A stretch of 64,000 nucleotides of DNA from Neocallimastix lanati (nom. inval.) (lineage: Eukaryota; Neocallimastigomycota; Neocallimastigomycetes; Neocallimastigales; Neocallimastigaceae), in assembly GCA_016946835.1 (NCBI GenBank), contig JACVTC010000081.1, positions 88,501 to 152,500 of the forward strand. Reading direction: 5' to 3'. Under the pieces are notes generated by a model. It searched no databases, had not been told where the DNA came from, and was given only the letters and a program-made list of their open reading frames with translations. Shown here piece after piece: positions 46,114 to 57,400 of the stretch. Positions within the stretch are counted from its first letter, which is position 1. Each line of letters starts with the position of its first letter. A program made the translations under genes and the position numbers.

Positions 46114-46284
46114 GTTATAATAATAATAGTTATAATAATAATAATTATAATAATAATTATAATAATAATAATAGTAATATAACAAAAAATATTATTATTA
46201 TTTATAAATTTTACTGGAACTATGGAACGTTAATACTATAATTTCAAAAAAAAAAAAAAAAAAAAAAAAAAATCAAATATATGA

Positions 46285-46315
<31 letters not shown>

Positions 46316-46516
46316 TTTTGATTATATAATCATTTTTATTTTTATTTTTTTAATTATTTAATAATTTTTATTTTTATTTTATTTTTTTTTTTTTTTTGAT
46401 AGCTAAAAAACAAAAAAAGAAATGCCAAAAAAAGAAAAATAAGCAAAAACTTTTATATAATAATTTTTTATTTTTAATATATTGCTTATTACCAAATAAA
46501 AATTATCTTTTTTTTT

Positions 46517-46601
<85 letters not shown>

Positions 46602-46650
46602 ATTATTCTATATTTTCAAAAAAATTTTTAATTTAATTAATACTATTTAC

Positions 46651-46692
<42 letters not shown>

Positions 46693-46772
46693 GAAAATTT
46701 CAAATTTAATTTATAAGATATAAAAAAAATTATTTCATATAAATAAAGATATATAATTTCATTACTGGTTAT
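44961..46772. other. AT-rich intergenic stretch
   Basis: (AAT)n at about 45198-45265 and 46078-46170, (ATT)n at 46530-46600, and long A and T runs. The apparent open frame over 46396-46716 is built from homopolymers and is not a gene. Confidence 0.6.
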
Positions 46773-48824
46773 TTAACATGATTTGTTTTTATAGCGATAC
46801 AAAATTTCTTTAATTGAAGAGATACTGATGGGATCAAAATCAATTAAATTTTCATTATATTTATTTTTTTTAGAATATTTTTTATGAAAGGTTTCATAGA
46901 TTTCCTCAAGTATTTTATCTTTATCACCGGCGGTGCCATTTAGACGGATATCAAAGCGAATTAAATATTGATTAATTAAATAGATGACTAAATCTTTGTT
47001 TTTGGATTTGAAGGCTTTCGTTAATACCGTATTTCGTTTTTTCCTTCTGATTTCTTTATATTCCTTGCCTATATCGGCGCCGTGTTCCACTAAATATTCA
47101 ACGATATCTTTATTCCCACGACGACAAACTCTAAACAGTACGGTTTCACCCTCCTCATTTTCTTCATTTAGATTGGTTCCATTTTCCACCAGATATTTTA
47201 TTATATTTTTATTATTACGATGACAGGCATTATAAATGGGGGTTTCACCATACTTATCCTTTTTATTAACATCGGCGCCATGTTCCACTAAATATTCGAT
47301 AATATTTTCACAAAAGGAATAACATGCTGCATAAAATAAAACCGTCTGACCCTCCATATCTTCCTTATTTACATCTGCTCCGTGATCTATTAGGCATTTT
47401 AGGATCGTTTCATTAAAGAAATAACGTATAATAAAAAATAAAACCGTCTGATCCTCCTTATCTTTCTTATTAATATCTGCCCCATGTTCCACTAAATATT
47501 CTATCAAATCTGGATTTCCACTAAGAGAGGCATAAAATAAGGGGGTCTTTCCATCAAAATTTTCTTTATTAATATCGGCACCAAGTTCCACTAAATATTC
47601 TACCAAATTTTTATTTCCACTTTGACAGGCAAAAAATAAAGGGGTAAAATGACGAATATCTTCCTTATTTATATCGGCACCAAGTTTCACTAAATATTCT
47701 ACTAAATCTTGATTTCCACTACTACAAGCATCTAAAAATGCCGTCTTACCACAGATAGTTTCATTATTGATATTGGCGCCATGCTTCACCAAATATTCTA
47801 CTAAATCTTTATTCCCACTGTAACAGGCATAAAATAACGGGGTTTCTTCATCATTACTATGTTGATTTAACCGGGCTCCCTGTTCCACTAAATATTCTAC
47901 TAATTCTCTGTTTCCACTACGACAGGCATCAAATAATGGTGTCCGATGACTGACATCTTCCTTATTTATTTCGGCTCCCAACTCGACTAAATATTCCACT
48001 AAATCTTTATTTCCTTGACGACATACCTCAAATAACGGGGTTCGATCCAAATGATCTTCATTATTTACGTCAGCTCCATGATCTACTACTAAATATTTTA
48101 CTAAATCTTGATTTCCACTGTGACAGGCATAAAATATTGCTGTCTTCCCATCATAATCCTTTTTATTAATATCCGCCTGATGCTCTATTAAGTACCTCAC
48201 TAAACCTTCATTACCACTACGACAGGCAACGAATAATGGGATTTCGCCCTCTGATTTATTAATATTGATGCCATGTTCAATTAAATATTGAACTATATAA
48301 TTATTTCCATTTTTAATTGCCTTATTTAAGTAAGTAAGGGTAGAAGAATCCCCTTCTTGATCCTCCCCCTCCTCCTCTTCTTCAGCTTCAATTTTAAATA
48401 TTTTATTAGAAATATGTTGATTTAAGAAAGGGATGGATAGGTTGGTGTGATTTCGATAGAGATAGAGTAGCCATTTAATAAATTCATTATCATAATACTT
48501 GGAATGATTAAAAATAATTTTCAATAGTTTGATATCATTACTATGAATTAAACGTTTTATTAGGGTAGAGGATATATATAAATTATGATGGGCATTATTT
48601 TCCATTATATACTTTAGTCTTTCTGGAGTAAGTTTATTTTTATTATATATTTCCAATATAATATCTTTCTTTCCATTATCATGATTATAATTAGTTTCTA
48701 AATAATTTATTGGTTTAATAGCATTTTTATCAATAGCTTTGATATAGGAATCAATTTTTAAATCCTCAATTGATTTTGTCATAATAAATCCATTAATATT
48801 ACCGTCATTTTCTTTATATTTCAT
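46773..48824 (-). CDS. Ankyrin-repeat protein
   Basis: A 683-residue single-exon protein. After a roughly 160-residue N-terminal region (with an acidic EEEEEGEDQEG patch) come a dozen or more regular 33-residue ankyrin repeats from about 165 to 620, typified by GKTPLFYASLSGNPDLIEYL then VEHGADINKKD. The C-terminal 60 residues (from about LNGTAGDKDKILEEI) are charged and helical. No signal peptide, membrane segment or enzymatic domain, so it is probably an intracellular protein-interaction scaffold. Repeats are nearly identical in consensus, suggesting recent internal duplication. Two pseudogenes in this window (9.3 and 35.4 kb) show the same repeat style, so it belongs to an expanding and decaying family. 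Confidence 0.9.
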   Translation of the reverse strand: MKYKENDGNINGFIMTKSIEDLKIDSYIKAIDKNAIKPINYLETNYNHDNGKKDIILEIYNKNKLTPERLKYIMENNAHHNLYISSTLIKRLIHSNDIKLLKIIFNHSKYYDNEFIKWLLYLYRNHTNLSIPFLNQHISNKIFKIEAEEEEEGEDQEGDSSTLTYLNKAIKNGNNYIVQYLIEHGININKSEGEIPLFVACRSGNEGLVRYLIEHQADINKKDYDGKTAIFYACHSGNQDLVKYLVVDHGADVNNEDHLDRTPLFEVCRQGNKDLVEYLVELGAEINKEDVSHRTPLFDACRSGNRELVEYLVEQGARLNQHSNDEETPLFYACYSGNKDLVEYLVKHGANINNETICGKTAFLDACSSGNQDLVEYLVKLGADINKEDIRHFTPLFFACQSGNKNLVEYLVELGADINKENFDGKTPLFYASLSGNPDLIEYLVEHGADINKKDKEDQTVLFFIIRYFFNETILKCLIDHGADVNKEDMEGQTVLFYAACYSFCENIIEYLVEHGADVNKKDKYGETPIYNACHRNNKNIIKYLVENGTNLNEENEEGETVLFRVCRRGNKDIVEYLVEHGADIGKEYKEIRRKKRNTVLTKAFKSKNKDLVIYLINQYLIRFDIRLNGTAGDKDKILEEIYETFHKKYSKKNKYNENLIDFDPISISSIKEILYRYKNKSC

Positions 48825-49042
48825 TTTATATATATATATATTATAAAAATATATTTTTATTATTAAAAGCTACTCTTTTTTTAAGTGATAATGATATATA
48901 ATATATATATAATTAAAACGTAATTATGTACTTCCTCTCGATACTTCCGTATTGAAAAAAAAAAAAATAAAAAATAAAAAATAAAAATAAAATATATATA
49001 TATATATAATTCCAAAATAAAAAAAAAAAAATAAACCAAATG

Positions 49043-49096
<54 letters not shown>

Positions 49097-49834
49097 ATAC
49101 CATAAATAGGAATTAAAAATATATAATATATATATATATTTATAATAATAAGAATGAAAAAATAAGAATGAAAATAATAATAATTCATAATATTGATATA
49201 AAATATTAATATTTTTATTTAATTATCATATTAATTATTTTTTATTATTTAATATAGTAAAATCTAATGAAATCTTTTTATTTTCATATTTAATTTAGTA
49301 ATGATCCAATAAATTTTATTTCTAATTTTATTTAATAAGAAAAATAAACAATATAATAATCAATATTAAATTAAAAAAAAGATTTTATATTTTAAAACTA
49401 TATAGTAAATATTTAATAAATATTTACTAAATATATAATAAATATTTAATAAAAAAGAAATAAATTTTTAAATGTTTAAATAATAATAATAATAATGATA
49501 ATAATTAATAAATAAAATAATTCACAAATTAATAAAAAATTGTTTATTTTTTATTATCTATTCTATACATTAAATAATGATATCATCTGGATTTATGTTA
49601 ATTAAACACGTGAATATATTAATGATCAATGGAACTTTTATGTCTTTTATGTGTAATCATTTTTAGTCCTAAAATTAATTATTAAATTCAATCATATTTA
49701 GGTAATTATTCCTATTTAATCTTAATTAATAATAATGTTTTTAAATTATTTTAATGCTACAGATTTTTTTTTTTATATATATTATTTGTTAATATCAATT
49801 AATAATAGCATTCTTTAATTTTTGTATTAGTGAC

Positions 49835-49866
<32 letters not shown>

Positions 49867-50025
49867 TACTTTTTCTAGTAAATTGAATAAAAATTTCTAA
49901 TTTAACATGTTTTATATTCATATATATAAAATAATAATACCTAAAAATAATTATAATTTAGCAAAAAAAAAATTTAAGAACTATTCAATTTTTTTTTGTT
50001 TTTTTATAATATAGCCTCCTTTCTT

Positions 50026-50068
<43 letters not shown>

Positions 50069-50170
50069 AGGTATTACCAATTTATATTAATTAATATTGT
50101 AATCATAAAACAAATAATATACATATTAAAAAATTTAAAATTTAATAATAATAAAAAAAAAAAGTATAAT
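48825..50170. other. AT-rich intergenic stretch
   Basis: Promoter side of the ankyrin gene, then long A/T runs. Around 49570-49720 the sequence is less repetitive but has no recognised gene. Confidence 0.5.
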
Positions 50171-50174
50171 AAAT

Positions 50175-50863
50175 TTTAAATTTTATTCTTTGCTCGAATA
50201 GTACCAATCCCTTATTGGAGTTTTTTATATGGTCTAAGAATTCTAACTCAAAGACACAAAAATTATACATTTTTTTTTTGTTTTGTTTTTTTCTAAATTC
50301 ATTTTTAGTTTATTTTCTCTTAAAATCTTAAAAAAGACATTAACTAAATTCATTAAAGTGAAAGTGTTGTTCTCTAAAATGGGGAATATATAAGATAATA
50401 CCATCTGGATATACTTGAACACACTATTTTATTAAATCAAAAAAAAAAAAAAATTGCCATTCATTTCACGCAGGAAGGTACCGGGAGCATTAGTTAACCC
50501 AAGTGGTATCCAATAGTGTTATCATCAACTCACCCAAAATTTTATTCCCATCCTCACCAAGTATTTATTTATTTTACTACTAAAAGTATTTTATTAAAGT
50601 TGGCCTTATTATTTTCTAAGACATAACAAAACATAGTCCCCGTGGATGAATGATTGGCATATCTTCCAAAGGAACTGTATTGCATTCATTTGATAGATAC
50701 CATAAATATTATTAATATTATTTTTTTTTTTTTACATATAAATGTTTTCTATCAGCATCTACTTAGCAGTTTATAATTGGCTACTGTGTTTTCAAGTTGA
50801 TAAATCATGTTGAAGATTGAACCTTTGCTATCACAAATTCAAATTTTTTTGTGATAATAAGCG

Positions 50864-50899
<36 letters not shown>

Positions 50900-51130
50900 T
50901 GTACCAATTGTTACCTCTAGTTTAATAAATTTCGTATATCTGTTCTTCTGTACTTGATGAGGCCTGATGAATCTTACCAGAAATGAAGCCAATAATTGTC
51001 TATAATTCGTAATATTTTTATTTAGAGAAATTTTCTGGTAACTCCATTGGCATTTCTACCTCCCTCAATGAATACCGAATCAAGGTGTCCATCAACAGTA
51101 CCGTTTGACTGATTATAGCTTTGTCATGTT
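50175..51130 (-). pseudogene. Decayed Ty3/gypsy pol
   Basis: Read on the minus strand in shifting frames, the pieces occur in gypsy order. A protease remnant reads NGTVDGHLDSVFIEGG. Next comes RT IPLGLTNAPGTFLREMN, then a degenerate catalytic box YPDGIILYIPHF (YxDD changed to YPDG), and then ELEFLDHIKNSNKGL. Large parts are missing and T runs interrupt it. It is distinct from the element at 1-5.7 kb. Confidence 0.7.
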
Positions 51131-52011
51131 TTTTTTTTATTTTATTTCTCATATAGAATAGGAATGAGTAGGATTATTGGTCATTGACAATTTCGGAAAT
51201 CCTCGATACAATCATACGTTTCAACTAATTCTACCGTCATATCATTATCAGAATTTTTACCTTCCTAAAACTCTTTACTTAACTTAAGATCGTAATATAT
51301 TTAATAATTGCTGGAATATTTAATAATTTGGCCTAAACTTAGTATTCGCTGGAACATTTCTTAACTCTTCCACAATAAAATTTATAGAATAATACTTAAA
51401 TATATATATATAATTTATGGATGTGATATACTATAGCAGTTTTTATTGTTGTAATTTGACACCACAATTTTTTTTTTTTTTAATACAATTTTATATATAT
51501 AAATAAATAAATAAAATTTAATCAAGTTTAAGAAATAAATAAAACTTTGATAAAATAAAATATTTTAAATATTTTATTAAATTACTTTATAACAAAAGAG
51601 ACTCAATAATAAATATTAATTTGTTTATAATAAATTATTAATTTAATAATAAAAATATATGATAATAATTAATTAAATAATTAAATATAAATAATAAAAT
51701 AATTATTTGAATATTTTATTTTCTAGTATTAAAGTATTTTCTTAAAAACATTTTATAACAAAAAAAAAAAAAAATAAAAAATAAAAAAAAAATAAAACTA
51801 ATTTATTAATAATTAATAAATTAAATAAATAATAAATAACTTAATATTAATAGCATCTAATGAAAAAAAAAAAATTTTTTTTTTTATTTTTAAAGATTAT
51901 AATATAAAATATTTATTTAAAAGATTTTTCAAGCATAGCATAAATAATTAAATATATTTATTTAAATATTTAATTAAAATAGTTTATTATAAAGGGGAAA
52001 AAAATATAAAT
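51131..52011. other. AT-rich intergenic stretch
   Basis: Mostly A/T. The part 51130-51370 may still hold unrecognisable gypsy remains, but no motif could be read. Confidence 0.45.
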
Positions 52012-52256
52012 ATTGAAATAAATGAAATAAATCAAGGAAAAGAACAAATTATTATAAATAAAAAATATAAATTTAATTTTTCATCTAAAAAAAAAAAATA
52101 ATAATAATAATAATAATAAAGTATATGGATGTATTGAATATAAAATTTAAATGATTTCAAATCTTTCATTATTTTAAAGGATAAGAAGGAAATTTTAAAT
52201 ATGAAGATTTACATAATAGTTATCCTGAGTAAGAATTTGATGCATCTATGTCAATT

Positions 52257-52294
<38 letters not shown>

Positions 52295-52720
52295 AAAGAT
52301 AAAATTTAGAAAAAGTTCAAATCCTTTGGGTATTAAACCTAAACGTTATATTTAATAAAGTTTCACAAGAAATGGGTTTTATATGTCCTGAATATAAAAC
52401 AATTAAATCCCAAATTACAAGAAATATAAATAAACAACTACTTCCTGATGTAATTAAGTTTGATGAAATTCATGATGAATCAAAATATTATTAAGATAGT
52501 AAGAGAAATGTGAATTTCATGATATTCAAAAAATCCAAATTTAATAATCTTCCAATCCCTATTCAATCCCTGTTCCAAGCATATCCAAGCATATTTATTT
52601 ATGAAATATAATGAAGATATATTCAAAGATGGTTTTCTCTCTAATTTAAAAGTTTACTTTTTTTTTTTTTTACATTATTTCTGTTTTATTTATTATTTAA
52701 TAAATTTCATTGTTTTTTTA
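52012..52720 (+). pseudogene. MULE/FLYWCH-type transposase pseudogene
   Basis: Forward-strand pieces fit a FLYWCH zinc finger followed by the start of a MULE transposase: IEINEINQGKEQIIINKKYK and FNFSS, VYGCIEYKI (the W.C position), GNFKYEDLHNSYPE, then after an A run GIKPKRYI, EMGFICPEYKTIKSQITRNI with NKQLLPDVIKFDEIHDESKY, and NFMIFKKSKFNNLPIPIQSL. Stops and frameshifts are frequent. The assignment rests on recall of this domain order in fungal elements and is tentative. Confidence 0.5.
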
Positions 52721-52939
52721 GATCAATAAGTTTTAATAATAATATATATTTTAGATCTTAATATATTATAAAAAAATAATTTTAATTTGCTTGCCGTATA
52801 CATTTAATAATTTGTATACAATTTGTATTTGCTTTTTATAAAAATTTAATGAAATATTTATAATTCTTTATCAATTATAATTATTTTTTTTCATAATTAA
52901 AAATCCATAATTGTTTAAAAATTAATATTTTTTAATAAT

Positions 52940-53220
52940 TGTTAGAAATTAAGTTTAATATTCCACAAATCTTAATATAATTAATTTAATAATAACTTAA
53001 TTTTATTATATTTTATAGGATAAAAATAATTTAATAATAAATGTGATTTAATATTAATATTTAATATTAGAAAATAAATAAGTGAATAGAATAAAGTTTT
53101 AAAGGATTAGGAGATAAATATAAATTTAATGAATGAAAAATAATAAAAAATAAATAATGTTGAAAAGTGTAAAAAATTAATTAATATATATTAATAAATA
53201 AAGTGATTATTAAAACAACA
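52940..53220 (+). repeat. 5' LTR of the copia element
   Basis: It starts TGTTAGAAATTAAG and ends AAAACAACA. It is identical to the 3' LTR except T at 53021. It would carry the element's promoter and polyadenylation signals. Confidence 0.95.
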
Positions 53221-53242
53221 GATTAAGAGTCTCAAGCGCTCT
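53221..53242 (+). promoter_or_regulatory. Candidate primer-binding site (internal tRNA-Lys(CUU))
   Basis: Directly after the LTR, GATTAAGAGTC (53221-53231) is complementary to GACTCTTAATC, the anticodon-loop sequence typical of eukaryotic tRNA-Lys(CUU) (positions about 30-40). After a two-base interruption, AAGCGCTC is complementary to GAGCGCTT, just 5' in the same tRNA. It would thus pair inside the tRNA rather than at its 3' end, as in Drosophila copia, which uses a half-tRNA. A local self-complementarity with CTCTTGATT downstream is an alternative. Confidence 0.5.
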
Positions 53243-53424
53243 TGATTATTAGATAGTTATATATAAATTATTTATTAAATTAGCGAAGTGTTAAAATAAA
53301 AAAAAAAAAAAAAAAAAAAAGATATTATAAATAAATAAAAATATCACTTAATAAAATAAAGTTAAAGTGAAGTAATTTTTTATAATATTACTAGATTGAA
53401 GTTAAGTCAAATTAACGAACTAAA

Positions 53425-54444
53425 ATGAACAACGAAAGGAACTCTACAAAGGATATTTTGGATAACTCTAATTTCAAGTTATGGAAACAAGAATTCTACC
53501 TTTTGTTAAAGGGAAAGAAATTAGAGGAGTACATTTTAAAAGAAAAAATTAAAAAAATTCCCGAAAATAAACTAAGTAAAGAACAGAAAAAGAGATTAAC
53601 TTTAGTAGATGGTACCACTGACACTTACTACGAAGAAAGTGTCACAGAAGATATGACTCAGGAAGATTCGTTGGTGAAAGAATATTTAATAAATAGTATA
53701 TCTAAGGAGTTGGCAGAAAAATTCGATTTTATAACATTAACTGCCTATGAAATATACAAGTTAATATCAAGTTTGAACGTGAATGATGACAATGACTTGA
53801 TAGAAGAAATTAAAAACTCATTAGAAAAAGAAAAATATACTCCAGGAAAGGATGCATCTCTATCTATTTTTATTTCGAATATGAAAACAAAGTTTAGGGA
53901 ACTGAATGTCTTGAAAGCGTCACCATCAGAACAAGAGAAGATAGATTATTTATATAATAGCATACCTGATGATCTTGCTTTAAGATCAAATGCTATCAAT
54001 TTCGAAGGAAATTTTGATGAGTTCTCGGAATTACTTATCAAAACAAATCAAAGACTTATAAAACTTACTGAAAGAAGATTAAAAAGCAGTCTCAATAATA
54101 ATCAATCTAACAGTTCTGATAATTTACAAGGTGTAAATGAAGATTTATCAAAAAATATTAATACATATCCTAATGGTGCCAAAAATAACGAAAATAACTT
54201 TGAATCAAATTTTAATAAAGTACACAAAAATAATAATCACAAATATAATAAAAGAAATTATAATAATAAGAATTATCAATATAATCACAGAAAACAAGAT
54301 AAAAGTGAGGTAGAATGCTGGAATTGTGGAAAGAAAGGCCATTATGCATCTGAATGTAGAAATAAAAATAACAAAAATAATTATAGGAAATTCAATAATA
54401 AAGAAGTAAATAAGGGGAGGCATTACATTAAACACAGAAGTTAA
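53425..54444 (+). CDS. gag: Copia Gag-like protein
   Basis: 339 residues: a capsid-type helical N-terminal two-thirds (MNNERNSTKDILDNSNFKLW onward, UBN2/gag-polypeptide style), an Asn-rich stretch, and a CCHC zinc knuckle CWNCGKKGHYASEC near residues 297-310, followed by a basic tail. The start ATG at 53425 is the first in the frame after the leader. It ends at TAA 54442-54444, with pol in the +1 frame. Uninterrupted. Confidence 0.9.
   Translation: MNNERNSTKDILDNSNFKLWKQEFYLLLKGKKLEEYILKEKIKKIPENKLSKEQKKRLTLVDGTTDTYYEESVTEDMTQEDSLVKEYLINSISKELAEKFDFITLTAYEIYKLISSLNVNDDNDLIEEIKNSLEKEKYTPGKDASLSIFISNMKTKFRELNVLKASPSEQEKIDYLYNSIPDDLALRSNAINFEGNFDEFSELLIKTNQRLIKLTERRLKSSLNNNQSNSSDNLQGVNEDLSKNINTYPNGAKNNENNFESNFNKVHKNNNHKYNKRNYNNKNYQYNHRKQDKSEVECWNCGKKGHYASECRNKNNKNNYRKFNNKEVNKGRHYIKHRS
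54410..54444 (+). promoter_or_regulatory. Candidate +1 frameshift window between gag and pol
   Basis: The pol frame is open only after a TAA at 54407-54409, and gag stops at 54442-54444, so any shift must fall in 35 bases. That window has the gag codons AAG GGG AGG CAT. The rare-looking AGG followed by C parallels the Ty1 CUU-AGG-C +1 site, and the shifted reading GGC ATT ACA flows into pol. Reinitiation at the pol ATG (54467) is the alternative. Confidence 0.45.
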
Positions 54445-54466
54445 GAAGGAATATAAAGACGAACAT

Positions 54467-57400
54467 ATGAACCAATTTTTTGAAGACTATAATGATTCAT
54501 ACTTTGAATCAAATAGTAATTCCTCAATACTTCCCTTCAATAATAAAGATTATTTTATCAATAATTTAAATATAAAAGAAAAAAGCATAAACGAAAATAA
54601 TAAAACTAATGTTAAAATCTTTCCATGGACTTTGGATTCTGGTACTACTTATCATATGACTGGTAATTTAGATCTTTTGGAAAATAAAAAATCTTTCAAG
54701 AAGAAAATTTTCTTTGCAAATGGAGATTTTATTAACTCGAAGTATATCGGTGAATTTTGTGGATATATTAATGATAATAAAATCACATTAAAAAATGTTC
54801 TATTTGTCCCAGAATTTAAAAGAAATCTAATGTCAGTTGATTGTTTAACTGACAATCATTTTAAAATTATATTTTTTAATAATGATAACAAGAACCACGT
54901 CTCCATTTATAATAAAAACAATAATAAAGTATGTACTGTATGTTCAAATAATACTAAGACGTATACTATTTGGACATCAAGGGAGAAAATTACATTTCCA
55001 AGTAACAATGGGATATGTAATTACATTGCTGACACAGATAGTGAAAGTCTTTACCTGTGGCATAAACGTCTTGGCCATTTCAATATTAATCATCTCAGAA
55101 ACATTCTAACGAAAATAAATACTAAGAAACAATGTGAAATATGTGCTAAGACCAAATTAAAAAATTTTCCATTCAAACATAACGACAATAGAGCCAGTGA
55201 GCCTTTCGAAAGGATACATATGGATACTGTATCTATAAATGATGAATCTCTTTATGGCAATAAGTGTTTCTTATCTATTTTAGATGATTATTCTAGATTC
55301 GGTTGGATAATTTTTCTTAAATCAAAAAGTGAGGTGTTCAACAAATTTATTTTATGGTATAATAAAATTAAAAATACTTTCAACACTACCATCAAATTTC
55401 TACGAACGGATAATGGAACTGAATTTACCAATAATTATTTTGTAGATTTTTGTAACAACAATGGTATTTGTCATGAATTTACCATTCCTTATTCACCTCA
55501 ACAAAACGGCAGAATTGAAAGGCTCCACGGTACCTTAATTCCAAATGCTCGTGCTATTTTAGAAGAGGCTAAACTTAACCATGTCTTTTGGGAGGATGCT
55601 ATTGACACTATTAATTATATTCACAATCGTATCCCTCATAATGGTATTAACAATTCTATTCCTTATGAATTGTTATATGACAAAAAAGTTGACTTTTCGA
55701 ATTTTCGTGTTTTTGGTTGCAAAGTTTTCTTTTACGTTCCAAAGCAATTTCGTAAAAAGCTTTTAAATTCAGCTCTCCCTGGTATCTTTCTTGGCTATGA
55801 TTCTAACCCTTCTGCTTATAGGATTTATGATGTTAATAATAATAAAATTATTCTTTCTCGATCTGTTGTCTTCTTTGAAAACATTCCTGGCAATTGTGCA
55901 TCTCCAAAATCTCTTCCTGAATTTATAAATTTTACTCCTTATTATGAAATCGAGGGAGAAGATTTACTTGTTAACGAAGATGATAATAATGATATCAAAG
56001 ATTTTAATAACATTAATAATGATAACAATGATAATGATAATGCTTATGATAATAATAAAGATAATTCAAATAACAATATTAATCAAAATACGAATTCAAC
56101 TAATTCTAATGCAACTATAAGTGACAATAATAATAATAATGATAATAGTTATAAACAAGTTAATAATGGTGTTGAAAACGAAAATGTAGATTACTTTACA
56201 AATGACAATGAAAATAATAACAATGAAAATAATAACAATGAAAATAAATACAATGAAAATAATAACAAAGATAATAAGTTTAATAAAATTAATAATATCA
56301 ATGATAATAATCAAAATAATATACATGAAATCAATAACATTATTGATAAACAGTTGAATTATTCAACAAACGATACAAATAACATCATTAAAAGTAATAC
56401 TGATATTTCAAATTTCAATAAAAATGAAAATAACTATGTCCCTAAAAGAAAATTTATAGATGAAACAGAAAAATTGTATAAAAAATTCAAAATAACAAAC
56501 AACCTGAATTTAAGCAAGTTTGAAGAAAATCAAGAATTAGATCCGCCACTAAGCTTTAAAGATATATTCGGAAGACAGGATGAAAAAGAATGGCTGAAAG
56601 CAGTAGAAGAAGAATTAAATAATATGAAGAATAAAAACGTATATACAATTGTTTCAAATATTCCTAATGGAAAAAATTTAATTTCTAGTAGATGGGTTTT
56701 TAGCTACAAAAGAGATGATAGAGGAAATATAATAAAATATAAAGCAAGATTGGTGGCTCGTGGATTTTCTCAAGTTTATGGAGTAGATTATGAAGAAACT
56801 TTTTCGCCCACGTTAAAGCAAGATTCACTGAGAATCATTACTAATCTTTCAACTTTTTTCAATTTCGAAATGTACCAATTGGATATTAAAGCAGCATATC
56901 TTAATGCTGAAGTTGATGAAGAATTATATATGGAAATTCCTGACGGTTTTGAAAATAGAGGTTTTTGGAAATTAAACAAAGCAATTTATGGACTAAAACA
57001 AGCCGGAAGGATGTGGAATAATAAAATAAATAATACATTGTTAAACTTAAATTTTGTTAGATCTAAAAGTGAACCATGCGTCTATTATAGAAAGGATAAT
57101 AAAAATAATATCTCATGTATTTTAGCTATATACGTTGACGATATTATAATATCAGGAAAGAAAAATGAAATAAATTATATTAAAACAGAAATTAAAAAAA
57201 TATTTGACCTTAGTGACATTGGACCTGTGGATTTCATAATAGGAATAAAATTTATCAAAACAAAATACGGATACATAATGCATCAATTACAATACTTAAA
57301 TAAAATTTTGGAAAAATTCGAAATTGGAAAATATAACCAAATATCAAGTTTAAACTTTATTCAAAATGAAGAATTAAGAAAAAGAAAATTTAACTCAAAA

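Noticed and set aside
46396-46716. 106-codon forward frame
   Set aside because: Made of A, T and ATT runs (poly-Lys, Phe, Leu); no conserved content.
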